From: an uncultured Croceitalea sp.
Lineage (GTDB): Bacteria > Bacteroidota > Bacteroidia > Flavobacteriales > Flavobacteriaceae
DNA: 64,000 bases
Assembly (NCBI GenBank): GCA_947499565.1
Contig: CANMOV010000005.1
Coordinates: 118,891 to 182,890 of the forward strand
Direction of reading: 5' to 3'
Below, in pieces: positions 25,861 to 33,529 of this stretch (the stretch's first letter is position 1; every line of letters begins with the position of its first letter). Under the pieces are notes generated by a model, which searched no databases, was not told the origin of the DNA, and saw only the letters and a program-made list of their open reading frames with translations. Made by a program: the position numbers and the translations under genes.

Positions 25861-26147
25861 ATCCTTAGTTAAAGGTAAAGGTGGTCACCTAGCTGGTGCA
25901 TAACGATGAATGGACTTTTACATTTTAAATCCTGGACAGTTAAAAACAGGTTTTCTGCCTGATTAATAGGATTCTAATGCCCTTGAAAAAAGTGAAAGTA
26001 ATTGCTTCTTAAAGGTAGTCAATAAATGGTGTTTTGATGTATTAACATAAAATTATTTTTTAACTTTTGAATCCAACCTAAAAAGATATTGGATGTTTAA
26101 AAATGAGACTTGTTCTTATTGATAAAGCAACTATTCAAAAACAGAAC

Positions 26148-27014
26148 CTATTCCAAATATTCCTTAAGGAAATTGCACTTTGAGGATTCCCTAAGACGCA
26201 TCAATGCCTTCGTTTTTATCTGTCTTATCCGTTCCTTCGTAATACCTAGTTGGTAGGCAATTTGATCCATTCCCATTGCGGTATTGGTTCCGATGCCGTA
26301 ATACTTCTTGATAACGTAGGTCTCACGATCTGAAAGGACATCGAGCAACCCCTCCAATTCTGTCTTTAATGAATTTTCAATAAGACCCGTTTCAGGGTTA
26401 TCTAAATTGTCTGAACTTAGAACTTCATACAGCGTAAAGTTGTCACCTTCCGTATTTAATGTTTCATCCATTGACATGGGCCACATAGAATGCTGCATAC
26501 AGAGTTGGACCTCAGCAAGGGAAATGTCAATCAATTCTGAGATTTCCTCGGCTTGTGGGAGTCGTTGGTGGGTTTGTTCGAAATTGGAGGAAGCTTTGGT
26601 TATCTTGTTGATCACGCTTATTTTGTTCAAAGGCAATCTCACCATTCTTGTGGTTTCTGTCAACGCCTGAAGTATCCCTTGGCGTATCCACCAAACGGCA
26701 TAAGAAATGAATTTAAAACCACGGGTCTCATCGAATCGGGTTGCGGCCCTAACCAAGCCGAGATTTCCTTCGTTTATCAAATCGAGTAATTTCAAGCCCC
26801 GACCTTGATATTGTTTGGCCACTGATATAACAAATCTTAAATTGGAATTGACCAACTTTTCAAAGGCCAGATTGTCTCCATTTCTTATAAGAATTGCCAA
26901 TTCGACCTCTTCGTCTTCCGTAATCATAGGGATACGGCTTACATCAACCAGATATCTTTTAAGTGATTCACCATCCCTATTGGTAACTTGTTTTGCAATT
27001 GAAAGTGGTCTCAT
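26148..27014 (-). CDS. Accessory RpoD-like sigma-70 factor on the island
   Basis: The 288-aa protein has region 1.2 (LKRYLVDVSRIPMITEDEEVEL, about 19-40), region 2 (NLRFVISVAKQYQ, then LLDLINEGNLGLVRAATRFD and FKFISYAVWWIRQGILQAL), region 3, and region 4 with helix-turn-helix MDQIAYQLGITKERIRQIK (about 250-270). Size and order are those of the primary sigma factor of Flavobacteriia. This copy has divergent segments (e.g. SSNFEQTHQRLPQAEEISEL) and sits inside the tRNA-Asn island, so it is inferred to be a horizontally acquired group 2 sigma factor, not the housekeeping RpoD. Confidence 0.88.
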   Translation of the reverse strand: MRPLSIAKQVTNRDGESLKRYLVDVSRIPMITEDEEVELAILIRNGDNLAFEKLVNSNLRFVISVAKQYQGRGLKLLDLINEGNLGLVRAATRFDETRGFKFISYAVWWIRQGILQALTETTRMVRLPLNKISVINKITKASSNFEQTHQRLPQAEEISELIDISLAEVQLCMQHSMWPMSMDETLNTEGDNFTLYEVLSSDNLDNPETGLIENSLKTELEGLLDVLSDRETYVIKKYYGIGTNTAMGMDQIAYQLGITKERIRQIKTKALMRLRESSKCNFLKEYLE

Positions 27015-27490
27015 AGTATTTGGTGTTTAATCATAACGCGCTTAGGACATAAAATAGATTTCCGGTGTCTTTAGGGTCGTTGCTTTGTCCAATTTCAATT
27101 TTGCCTATTGATTTGGCCAAGGGGGCAATGCAAAAGCAGTAACAACGTAAGTCTTTACGGTATTTGGTAGATGAATGCTGAAACTTTCAAAAAATAACTC
27201 AGATTGGACCCCTAGTGATAATTGGAAAATGGCAATAGCGAGGACTCTCTTTTTATTTCAAGACTGACTCAATTTTCGTTGGTAGTCTGTAAAGTTTGGT
27301 AAAGAAACGGATATTAATTGAATATAATGGTTTAATTCCATTTATTATATTTCGTCAAAACCATTAAATCAGAAAATCTGATATATTATGCTTCGGGGAT
27401 TGTAAAAGGAACGTTTATGGAGCCTTAGAAAATTATATATTAATTTTTGTATGTACTGGTCGATATTTAGAAGAAAGATTTATAATCAAA
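27015..27490. other. 476-bp intergenic region in the island
   Basis: No convincing ORF, RNA or strong hairpin is seen. It presumably holds the promoter of the sigma gene at its left end and untranslated sequence behind the integrase gene. Confidence 0.5.
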
Positions 27491-28711
27491 TCATAGGGAG
27501 TTCAATTCTAACTGATAGGAATCAAGTATGTTGCTTGGTAAGGACTTAAGATAAATTTGTGTAGTACTTAATTTATTGTGCCCCATCATAGCGGAAATTG
27601 CCTCTAAAGGAACTTTTTTGAACATAGCATGTGTTGCAAAACTATGTCTGGAGACGTAGGATGTCAAACGTTCTTCAATACCACATTTTTTAGCTATTTC
27701 TTTCAGCCCAATATTATATCTTCTTAGTTCCCATTGAGCATCTTTGTACTGTAACTCTATAGTGTCTCTATAAATTATAGGTAATAAAAAACCAGATGGA
27801 TTGGGATAATCCAAATAGTATTGAATTATGGGTTTAATCTGATTTGTAATAATTATATCATAGCGTTTTCCTGTTTTTCGTCTTTGAAATTTGACACGAC
27901 CATCGATAAAATTATCTCTTCTCAAAAAAGCCATATCAATAAAGGACATGCCTAACATGAGGTAGGAGAGGATAAAATAATTTCGATAGTGAAAATGATT
28001 TGAACCTACCTCGGTTTTCATTTCTAATATTTTCTTTACACTCTCAATTTTAATTGCTCTTTTTTCTGTTGGCTTTGTTTTAATGATGTAGTATTTAAAA
28101 GGATATAGAGATTCATCAACCATACCTTCCTTGATGCCCTTGTTGTAAATTGCCTTTATTGTCCTCATGTAAGATGCTATTCCATTAATGGAATTACCCG
28201 GTTTTGATAAATGGTGTCTTTCAAACCGTTTTAAGAATTCAATGTTGAGCTCATTGAATTTTAGATCCCTGTTGTTTGTAAATCCTTTTAGTCTGCCAAT
28301 GATTCCCGAGTAATTTCTGGAAGTTCCAATTCGTTTTTCTTTTTTAAGCTCTTCAGCCTTTTTAAGACCAAATTCATAGAAGGAATTGAATCGCTTTCGG
28401 TTAACTATTTTATCGGCAATATCTTTGGCGGTAAGTCTATCTAGTTGATCATTATCGGCCAGTTTATTGATAACCTCTTGTGCTTTAACTTGTTTTTTCA
28501 ATAAAAGAGTATTCAATAGGTGAACTGAGTCAATATCTGGAAAATTTCTTTTTATTTTACATCTGTGATGATCCCAGTATTCCTCTGGTACATAATGGCC
28601 TGTTTTTATCGAAGTGGTTTTTCTAAAATGGGTCAGTCTCAAAATGATGGGAAAACATCCACTTTGGGTCATTCTACGGGTGTCCAAACTTAGTTTTATA
28701 CTCGTGTTCAT
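27491..28711 (-). CDS. Tyrosine recombinase / phage-type integrase of the island
   Basis: This enzyme catalyses integration and excision at tRNA-Asn. With the start at ATG 28711 (MNTSIKLSLDTRR) it has 406 aa; the upstream ATG (28753) overlaps the 22-bp arm repeats and is less likely. It has an N-terminal arm-binding domain, a SAM-like core-binding domain (about 90-185) and a C-terminal catalytic domain. That domain contains the SRHSFATHAM box (Arg and His), MMGHNKLSTTQIYL and the nucleophile Tyr about 20 residues from the end. The gene lies directly inside attR. Confidence 0.93.
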   Translation of the reverse strand: MNTSIKLSLDTRRMTQSGCFPIILRLTHFRKTTSIKTGHYVPEEYWDHHRCKIKRNFPDIDSVHLLNTLLLKKQVKAQEVINKLADNDQLDRLTAKDIADKIVNRKRFNSFYEFGLKKAEELKKEKRIGTSRNYSGIIGRLKGFTNNRDLKFNELNIEFLKRFERHHLSKPGNSINGIASYMRTIKAIYNKGIKEGMVDESLYPFKYYIIKTKPTEKRAIKIESVKKILEMKTEVGSNHFHYRNYFILSYLMLGMSFIDMAFLRRDNFIDGRVKFQRRKTGKRYDIIITNQIKPIIQYYLDYPNPSGFLLPIIYRDTIELQYKDAQWELRRYNIGLKEIAKKCGIEERLTSYVSRHSFATHAMFKKVPLEAISAMMGHNKLSTTQIYLKSLPSNILDSYQLELNSL

Positions 28712-28730
28712 GAACATAAGGTATAAAAAA

Positions 28731-28752
28731 ATTTGCACGCAATTTGCACGCA
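28731..28752 (+). repeat. Right integrase arm-type tandem repeat
   Basis: A 22-bp copy identical to 17178-17199 (two TTTGCACGCA units), located between the integrase start and attR. Confidence 0.65.
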
Positions 28753-28858
28753 AAAAGTTGGTTTCAATTGATTTTGTTTGACAACAAAAATTATTAAAAC
28801 ACTGATATTCAATAAAATATACAATTTTTAAAACTTACTTGTACCCCATTCGCCAACG

Positions 28859-28901
28859 CTGTTAATCAGAGGGTCCTTGGTTCGAGCCCAAGAGGAGGAG
28901 C
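28859..28901 (+). repeat. attR: 43-bp copy of the tRNA-Asn 3' part
   Basis: Perfect copy of 17089-17131 without the 5' half of the tRNA. It is followed immediately by the ancestral tRNA terminator. Confidence 0.93.
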
Positions 28902-28947
28902 AAAAACAAAAAGAGCAACACGAAAGTGTGGCTCTTTTTGTTTTTTG
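28902..28947 (+). terminator. Ancestral tRNA-Asn terminator
   Basis: AAAAACAAAAAGAGC (28902-28916) pairs with GCTCTTTTTGTTTTT (28931-28945), with an inner CAC/GTG stem and a GAAA loop. It originally followed the tRNA before the island inserted. Confidence 0.85.
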
Positions 28948-28972
28948 TATTTTGAAGTCTAAAATTTTTATA

Positions 28973-29449
28973 ATGAAAAGAATTGTATTGTTCATCATTA
29001 TTACGCTACCATTTATAGGATTCACTCAGAATTCAGAATATAAAATTGGTTCTTATAAAGATAGGGGTGTGAAAGCGCCTAATACACATTATATCGGAGA
29101 AGCATGGCTAAATCGTTTATTAAGCGCCAACGAAAATTTAGAGTACAATATCACCAAAGCAACTTTTAAAGCAAATTCTACTTTAAATTGGCACAAACAT
29201 GCAACGCCACAAGTTTTAATTGTTGTGGATGGAATAGGATATTATCAAGAGCGTGGAAATGTTCCTATAACCATAAAAGAGGGTGATGTAATAAAGTGTG
29301 AAAAAAATGTGGAACATTGGCATTCTTCATCAAAAGAACATGACGTTACCTATTTGGCTATCTATGGCGGAGGTAAGCCTACAGAATGGACTCAAGTACT
29401 TTCTCAAAAGGAATATGATGACGTTGCATCAAAATTGAAAAATGATTAA
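28973..29449 (+). CDS. Secreted cupin-domain protein
   Basis: The start is ATG 28973 (MKRIVLFIII), because the longer frame would read through the tRNA terminator. The 158-aa protein has a signal peptide (1-18, GFTQ) and one cupin domain. Metal ligands LNWHKHATPQVLIVVDG (two His and a Gln in motif 1) and NVEHWHSS (motif 2) are intact, as in small cupins of the carboxymuconolactone-decarboxylase-associated type. The substrate is unknown. A terminator follows. Confidence 0.8.
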   Translation: MKRIVLFIIITLPFIGFTQNSEYKIGSYKDRGVKAPNTHYIGEAWLNRLLSANENLEYNITKATFKANSTLNWHKHATPQVLIVVDGIGYYQERGNVPITIKEGDVIKCEKNVEHWHSSSKEHDVTYLAIYGGGKPTEWTQVLSQKEYDDVASKLKND

Positions 29450-29480
29450 ATATTTATTCAGCTACTTTAGAAATTAATTT

Positions 29481-29511
29481 AAAAAACCTTACAATTTATG
29501 GTAAGTTTTTT
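29481..29511 (+). terminator. Terminator after cupin gene
   Basis: An A-run/CTTAC arm pairs with GTAAG/T-run around AATTTATG with one bulged base. The plus strand ends in a T6 run. Confidence 0.6.
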
Positions 29512-29533
29512 ATGTAATTAAAATTTCCATACC

Positions 29534-29576
29534 TGATAAAAGTCATATTTTTAAAAGTAGGCTAGGACTAGTTTTG
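29534..29576 (+). promoter_or_regulatory. Fnr-type site plus -7 element of hemN-usp
   Basis: TGATAAAAGTCA (29534-29545, TGA-N6-TCA), then 23 nt, then TAGTTTTG (29569-29576, perfect TAnnTTTG). The site centre falls near -41, class II activator geometry. The same architecture recurs at 38571-38613, 41045-41118 and 41858-41900. Confidence 0.7.
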
Positions 29577-29594
29577 CACTAAACTTATAGAAAT

Positions 29595-30956
29595 ATGTGC
29601 AGTCTTCTCCAGAAGTATAATATTCCCGGCCCACGTTATACAAGTTATCCTACGGTCCCTTATTGGAATATGGAAACTTTTTCTGGAAAGAAATGGGAAG
29701 CTACTTTAAAGAAAAGCTTTAAAGAAAGTAACACTAAAGAAGGGATTAGCCTATATATTCATTTACCTTTTTGTGAAAGTATGTGTACGTTTTGTGGCTG
29801 CCATAAGCGTATTACAAAAAGACATGATGTAGAGCTGCCTTATATTAATTCGGTTTTAAAAGAATGGCAACTGTATTGCGAATTATTTTCTGATAGACCT
29901 ATTGTAAAAGAATTGCATATAGGGGGTGGTACGCCAACATTCTTTTCGCCAGAAAACCTAAAAATGCTTATCAAAGGAATCTTCGAGAGGGCAGAAAAAG
30001 CTGAAGATTATGAACTTAGTTTTGAAGGTCATCCTAATAATACTACACAAGAACATTTACAAGCTTTATTTGATGTAGGCTTTAGACGTGTTAGTTATGG
30101 CGTGCAAGACTATAACAAAACTGTTCAAAAAGCTATCCATAGAGTACAGTCTTTTGAGAATGTAAAGAATGTAACAGAATGGGCTCGTAAAATCGGCTAT
30201 ACCTCCGTTGGCCATGATATCATCTTTGGCCTACCGCACCAAAAATTGGAGCATGTTATAGATACTATTGCAATGACCAAAGCTTTAATGCCAGACCGCT
30301 TAGCATTTTATAGTTATGCGCACGTTCCGTGGTTAAAAGGAAATGGACAACGAGGCTATAAAGATGCTGATTTACCTACTGTTGATGAAAAACGTCAACA
30401 GTACGAAACTGGAAAGAAACTATTAGCAGAAGTTGGTTACACCGAAATAGGGATGGACCACTTTGCCTTAAAGAATGATAGTCTATACCAATCGATGGTA
30501 ACGGAAAAATTACATCGAAACTTTATGGGCTACACAGCATCTAAAACACAGTTGATGGTAGGACTTGGCGCGTCAAGTATAAGTGATAGTTGGTACAGTT
30601 TTGCACAAAATGTAAAAAGTATTGGAGAGTATACGCATTTAGTAGCGAATGGGATTATTCCCATTTATAGAGGACATATTTTGACAGAGGAAGATAGTAT
30701 CATAAGAAAACATATTCTGAATTTGATGTGCCATATGGAAACGTATTGGCAAGAAACCGAGACTAATTTTGATGGCTTATCCCAAGTTTTGGAAAAGCTA
30801 GAGCCAATGCGGAAAGATAATCTTATTTCGATCCACAAAAACGGCATTAAAGTCGCAAGAAAAGGTAGGCCTTATATTAGAAATGTTTGTATGGCTTTTG
30901 ACCTTAGGTTACATCGTAAAAAACCGGAAACCCGATTGTTCTCAATGACTGTTTAA
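29595..30956 (+). CDS. hemN: Oxygen-independent coproporphyrinogen III oxidase
   Basis: This radical-SAM enzyme makes protoporphyrinogen IX when oxygen is low. The 453-aa protein begins with the HemN signature YNIPGPRYTSYPT (8-20). The 4Fe-4S motif is C60-x3-C64-x2-C67, followed by C69, and GGGTPTF lies near 120. The C-terminal HemN domain is complete. It is preceded by an Fnr-type promoter and followed 16 bp later by a Usp gene, so both probably belong to the Fnr regulon that also supplies haem for the cbb3 oxidase next door. Confidence 0.95.
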   Translation: MCSLLQKYNIPGPRYTSYPTVPYWNMETFSGKKWEATLKKSFKESNTKEGISLYIHLPFCESMCTFCGCHKRITKRHDVELPYINSVLKEWQLYCELFSDRPIVKELHIGGGTPTFFSPENLKMLIKGIFERAEKAEDYELSFEGHPNNTTQEHLQALFDVGFRRVSYGVQDYNKTVQKAIHRVQSFENVKNVTEWARKIGYTSVGHDIIFGLPHQKLEHVIDTIAMTKALMPDRLAFYSYAHVPWLKGNGQRGYKDADLPTVDEKRQQYETGKKLLAEVGYTEIGMDHFALKNDSLYQSMVTEKLHRNFMGYTASKTQLMVGLGASSISDSWYSFAQNVKSIGEYTHLVANGIIPIYRGHILTEEDSIIRKHILNLMCHMETYWQETETNFDGLSQVLEKLEPMRKDNLISIHKNGIKVARKGRPYIRNVCMAFDLRLHRKKPETRLFSMTV

Positions 30957-30972
30957 CCTTTAAATTAAAAAG

Positions 30973-31794
30973 ATGAAAAGCATTATAGTACCTGTAGATT
31001 TTTCCAAACAATCTGAAATTGCCCTAAAAGTAGCCGCAAAAATTGCAATAAAGCATAATGCAGAACTATACGTACTACATATGTTAGAACTTTCGCCGGT
31101 TATTATGTCAGACACTGGTTATGTTTCTCAGGAGCATATTGTCCATCTAATAAAAACCGGAGAAAAACGTTTTGTAGATTTTTTGGATAAGCCCTACTTA
31201 AAGGATGTAATTGTATTTCCTATAATAAAACATTATAAGGTGTTTAGTGAGGTTAATGAGATAGTAGAAAAACACGAAGCGGATTTAGTGGTTATGGGTT
31301 CTCATGGTACAGATGGTCTAAAAGAGATTTTTATTGGATCAAATACAGAAAAGGTTGTTCGTAATTCTGATGTTCCTGTCCTTGTTGTTAAGGGAGAGGT
31401 AACCAATTTTAAATATGAAAGAATGGTTTTTGCCAGTGATTTTAAAAAGGAGAGTGTTAGCGCAATATTAAATGCGATGGCATTTGCAAAATTGCTAGGT
31501 GCAGCACTTAATTTGGTATATGTAAATACACCCGCAGATGCTTTTTTAAGCAATAAAGATGCCCATAGAAGAATCTCTAATACCCTTGATAAAGCCAAGT
31601 TAGAACTAGAGGTAGCTATTTATAATGATTACACTGTAGAAAAAGGAATATTTAATTATGCAGAATCCATTAATGCTGATATCATTGGAATTCCTACTCA
31701 TGGCCGTAAAGGATTGTCGCACTTTTTTATGGGCAGTATAGGAGAAGATGTTGCTAACCACTCTAAAATACCAGTGGTTACATTTAAGATTTAG
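30973..31794 (+). CDS. Universal stress protein, tandem Usp domains
   Basis: The 273-aa protein has two Usp domains. Domain 1 (1-140) has the ATP-binding loop GSHGTDGLKEIFIGS (G-x2-G-x9-G-S). Domain 2 (about 148-273) ends with GIPTHGRKGLSHFFMGS, again the full motif. It is likely co-transcribed with hemN and controlled by Fnr. Usp proteins of this type are induced under oxygen limitation in many bacteria. Confidence 0.9.
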   Translation: MKSIIVPVDFSKQSEIALKVAAKIAIKHNAELYVLHMLELSPVIMSDTGYVSQEHIVHLIKTGEKRFVDFLDKPYLKDVIVFPIIKHYKVFSEVNEIVEKHEADLVVMGSHGTDGLKEIFIGSNTEKVVRNSDVPVLVVKGEVTNFKYERMVFASDFKKESVSAILNAMAFAKLLGAALNLVYVNTPADAFLSNKDAHRRISNTLDKAKLELEVAIYNDYTVEKGIFNYAESINADIIGIPTHGRKGLSHFFMGSIGEDVANHSKIPVVTFKI

Positions 31795-31819
31795 CCGCAA
31801 GGTTATTTTGTTAGTTTTT

Positions 31820-31853
31820 AAAGGAGGGAGTTTGGGGGAACTTCCTCCTTTTT
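31820..31853 (+). terminator. Terminator between convergent usp and cco operons
   Basis: AAAGGAGG (31820-31827) and CCTCCTTT (31844-31851) with a T run on the plus strand. Confidence 0.75.
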
Positions 31854-31862
31854 ATAGGATAT

Positions 31863-32363
31863 TTAGTGTTGGAGTGCTACTAGTGTATCTATCAAAAATT
31901 GATGTAATAATTTCATTTGTGGTTTTCCTTTTTGCCTACCTATTCTTCCGAAAATGTAGAAGGAAGCCCAAAGTATAAGCATAATTATCATAAGACCTAT
32001 TTGAATTACGTAAGGTTTGCCTATTGAAGCTATTGAATAGGCCCATATCCCTAGAATTATAAAAATCGTTGCAACGCCAAAATGAAGAAACATAAAGAAG
32101 GTCCAAAGCGTGGGATTTGGACCAAAAACACCAAAGATTTTACTGTTCTTTTTATCTAGTTCTTCAACTTCTATATGTAGCTGTGGTGACCAGAAATGAT
32201 TTTCTTTTTGGTCAAATTTTATGAAAATATGTTCGTCAATGCGTTTTACTAAAAAGGGGGCTTTCTCAGACTTTTCTAAAGCTGCTAAAACCTTCTCTTT
32301 TACTTCAGTTATTTCTAATTGAAACCTAGGACGTAATACAATATCATTTGATGTTATTTTCAC
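31863..32363 (-). CDS. Two-helix membrane protein at the end of the cco operon
   Basis: The 166-aa protein has a soluble N-terminal half (about 1-85, beta-rich, FWSPQLHIEVEEL) and two membrane helices (about 88-110 and 120-142) ending in a basic, Gln-rich tail. It follows the TauE-like gene by 10 bp and is the last gene of the cbb3 assembly operon. The family is not named; a role in oxidase assembly is suggested only by position. Confidence 0.6.
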   Translation of the reverse strand: MKITSNDIVLRPRFQLEITEVKEKVLAALEKSEKAPFLVKRIDEHIFIKFDQKENHFWSPQLHIEVEELDKKNSKIFGVFGPNPTLWTFFMFLHFGVATIFIILGIWAYSIASIGKPYVIQIGLMIIMLILWASFYIFGRIGRQKGKPQMKLLHQFLIDTLVALQH

Positions 32364-32373
32364 AGCATATAGC

Positions 32374-33078
32374 TCAATTATGGCATTGTATTTCTGCTGA
32401 AACCAATTCTACAACTGGTTCTGGTGATATATAAGGAATACCTAAACCTAGCCCCCTGATGATAAAGAGCACACTAATTATCACAACAAAAACAGGAACC
32501 ATGCTTTGCACTTTTTTTCGAAGATTGCCTTTAAGGATTCCACTAAAATAGATAGCAGTAGTCATTAGTGGTATGGTCCCTAATCCAAAAAGTAACATGT
32601 ATAGCGAACCTTCTAAAGCATTGCCCATAGCTATAGCTCCAAAAAGAGCCATATAGACCAATCCACATGGTAGAAATCCATTTAAAAAGCCAATAGTAAG
32701 AAAGGTGTCTGGAGATTTCTTTTTTAGCGCTTCTCCCAATCCACTTTTAACTTTTGAAATGACTTTGTAGATAGGTTTGGACAAATTGTATTTTGCAAAT
32801 GTTCTGTAAGGAATTATAACAATTAGTATCATTAAAATGCCAATTGCAATTGAGAGTTTTTGTTGCATTCCAAAGACATAAAGGCCTTTTCCTAGCAAAC
32901 CAAATACTAATCCGATTATTCCATAAGCTAGTAATCTGCCAAAGTGATAAATTAATACCTGATAGAACTTTTTAGTCTTGTTTGTTCTATCTACCGGAAG
33001 CATAAAAGCGATAGGGCCACACATTCCTACACAGTGCAGACTTCCTAGTAACCCCATTATGATAGCGGATAAAATCAT
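32374..33078 (-). CDS. Sulfite exporter TauE/SafE-type protein (COG2836)
   Basis: The 234-aa polytopic membrane protein starts with the motif GLLGSLHCVGMCGPIAFML (about 9-26), in which His-Cys and Met-Cys could bind metal, and repeats it as FLNGFLPCGLVYMALFGA in the middle. Members of COG2836 sit next to cbb3 oxidase genes and are linked to copper delivery rather than sulfite export. It is 1 bp from the FixH-type gene and belongs to the same operon. Confidence 0.82.
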   Translation of the reverse strand: MILSAIIMGLLGSLHCVGMCGPIAFMLPVDRTNKTKKFYQVLIYHFGRLLAYGIIGLVFGLLGKGLYVFGMQQKLSIAIGILMILIVIIPYRTFAKYNLSKPIYKVISKVKSGLGEALKKKSPDTFLTIGFLNGFLPCGLVYMALFGAIAMGNALEGSLYMLLFGLGTIPLMTTAIYFSGILKGNLRKKVQSMVPVFVVIISVLFIIRGLGLGIPYISPEPVVELVSAEIQCHN

Positions 33079-33079
33079 A

Positions 33080-33523
33080 TTAATAGATTATACTTTCTTT
33101 TTGTAAATAGGCTTCTCCTTCATATTCCCAGGAGATTTTAATGTCCCAACGACCATCCAACAAACGTTTGTCAGGTATGAGCAAATGTGCATTGGATAGA
33201 TTTAAAGCTAAATCAAAATCCAAGTGTTTGTTAGATGGTCTATATAGAGACACTTTGCCTTTTATTTTTTCGGTACTATAATAAGTGGGAAAGGTTAAAA
33301 CCAAACCTTGTGAAGTTCTTTTAATGCTCAAATTTCCCTTATTAGCAGCGTTAGCAGCAGCATCAATTTCATTTTGATATTCAAGCTCTGCTTTATAATA
33401 TTCTTCCGTAACCAAATCGTGGTTTGCGCGGTTGTCCATGCTCATTCTAATGACAAAAAATAGAATGAAACTTATAAACCCAATAAATGAAATTACGATG
33501 GCAGTTCCCCAGTTTATTTTCAT
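33080..33523 (-). CDS. ccoH: FixH/CcoH family oxidase assembly protein
   Basis: The 147-aa protein has one N-terminal membrane helix (about 7-27) and a periplasmic beta-rich domain. The FixH pattern is visible in NHDLVTEEYYKAELEYQNEIDA (about 34-55) and DGRWDIKISWEYEGEAY near the end. It helps assemble or stabilise the cbb3 oxidase. It lies 6 bp after ccoG. Confidence 0.85.
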   Translation of the reverse strand: MKINWGTAIVISFIGFISFILFFVIRMSMDNRANHDLVTEEYYKAELEYQNEIDAAANAANKGNLSIKRTSQGLVLTFPTYYSTEKIKGKVSLYRPSNKHLDFDLALNLSNAHLLIPDKRLLDGRWDIKISWEYEGEAYLQKESIIY

Positions 33524-33529
33524 GATTTT

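Larger units (their letters stand above)
17089..28901. mobile_element. Integrative genomic island in tRNA-Asn
   Basis: The island is bounded by a 43-bp perfect direct repeat covering the 3' part of tRNA-Asn plus one base (17089-17131 and 28859-28901). It carries an integrase at its right end reading inwards, and the same 22-bp tandem sequence near both ends. Removing one repeat copy and the intervening 11.77 kb would rejoin the tRNA to the strong terminator at 28902. No relaxase or conjugation gene is present; a mob-associated hairpin element (17298-17367) is. Cargo: CspA, a secreted protein, SPFH plus a small membrane protein, the D-amino-acid-like operon, an AraC regulator and an RpoD-like sigma factor. 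Confidence 0.92.

Noticed and set aside
31748-31978. 76-codon plus-strand ORF after the Usp gene
   Set aside because: It overlaps the Usp end and runs through a terminator into a gene on the other strand.
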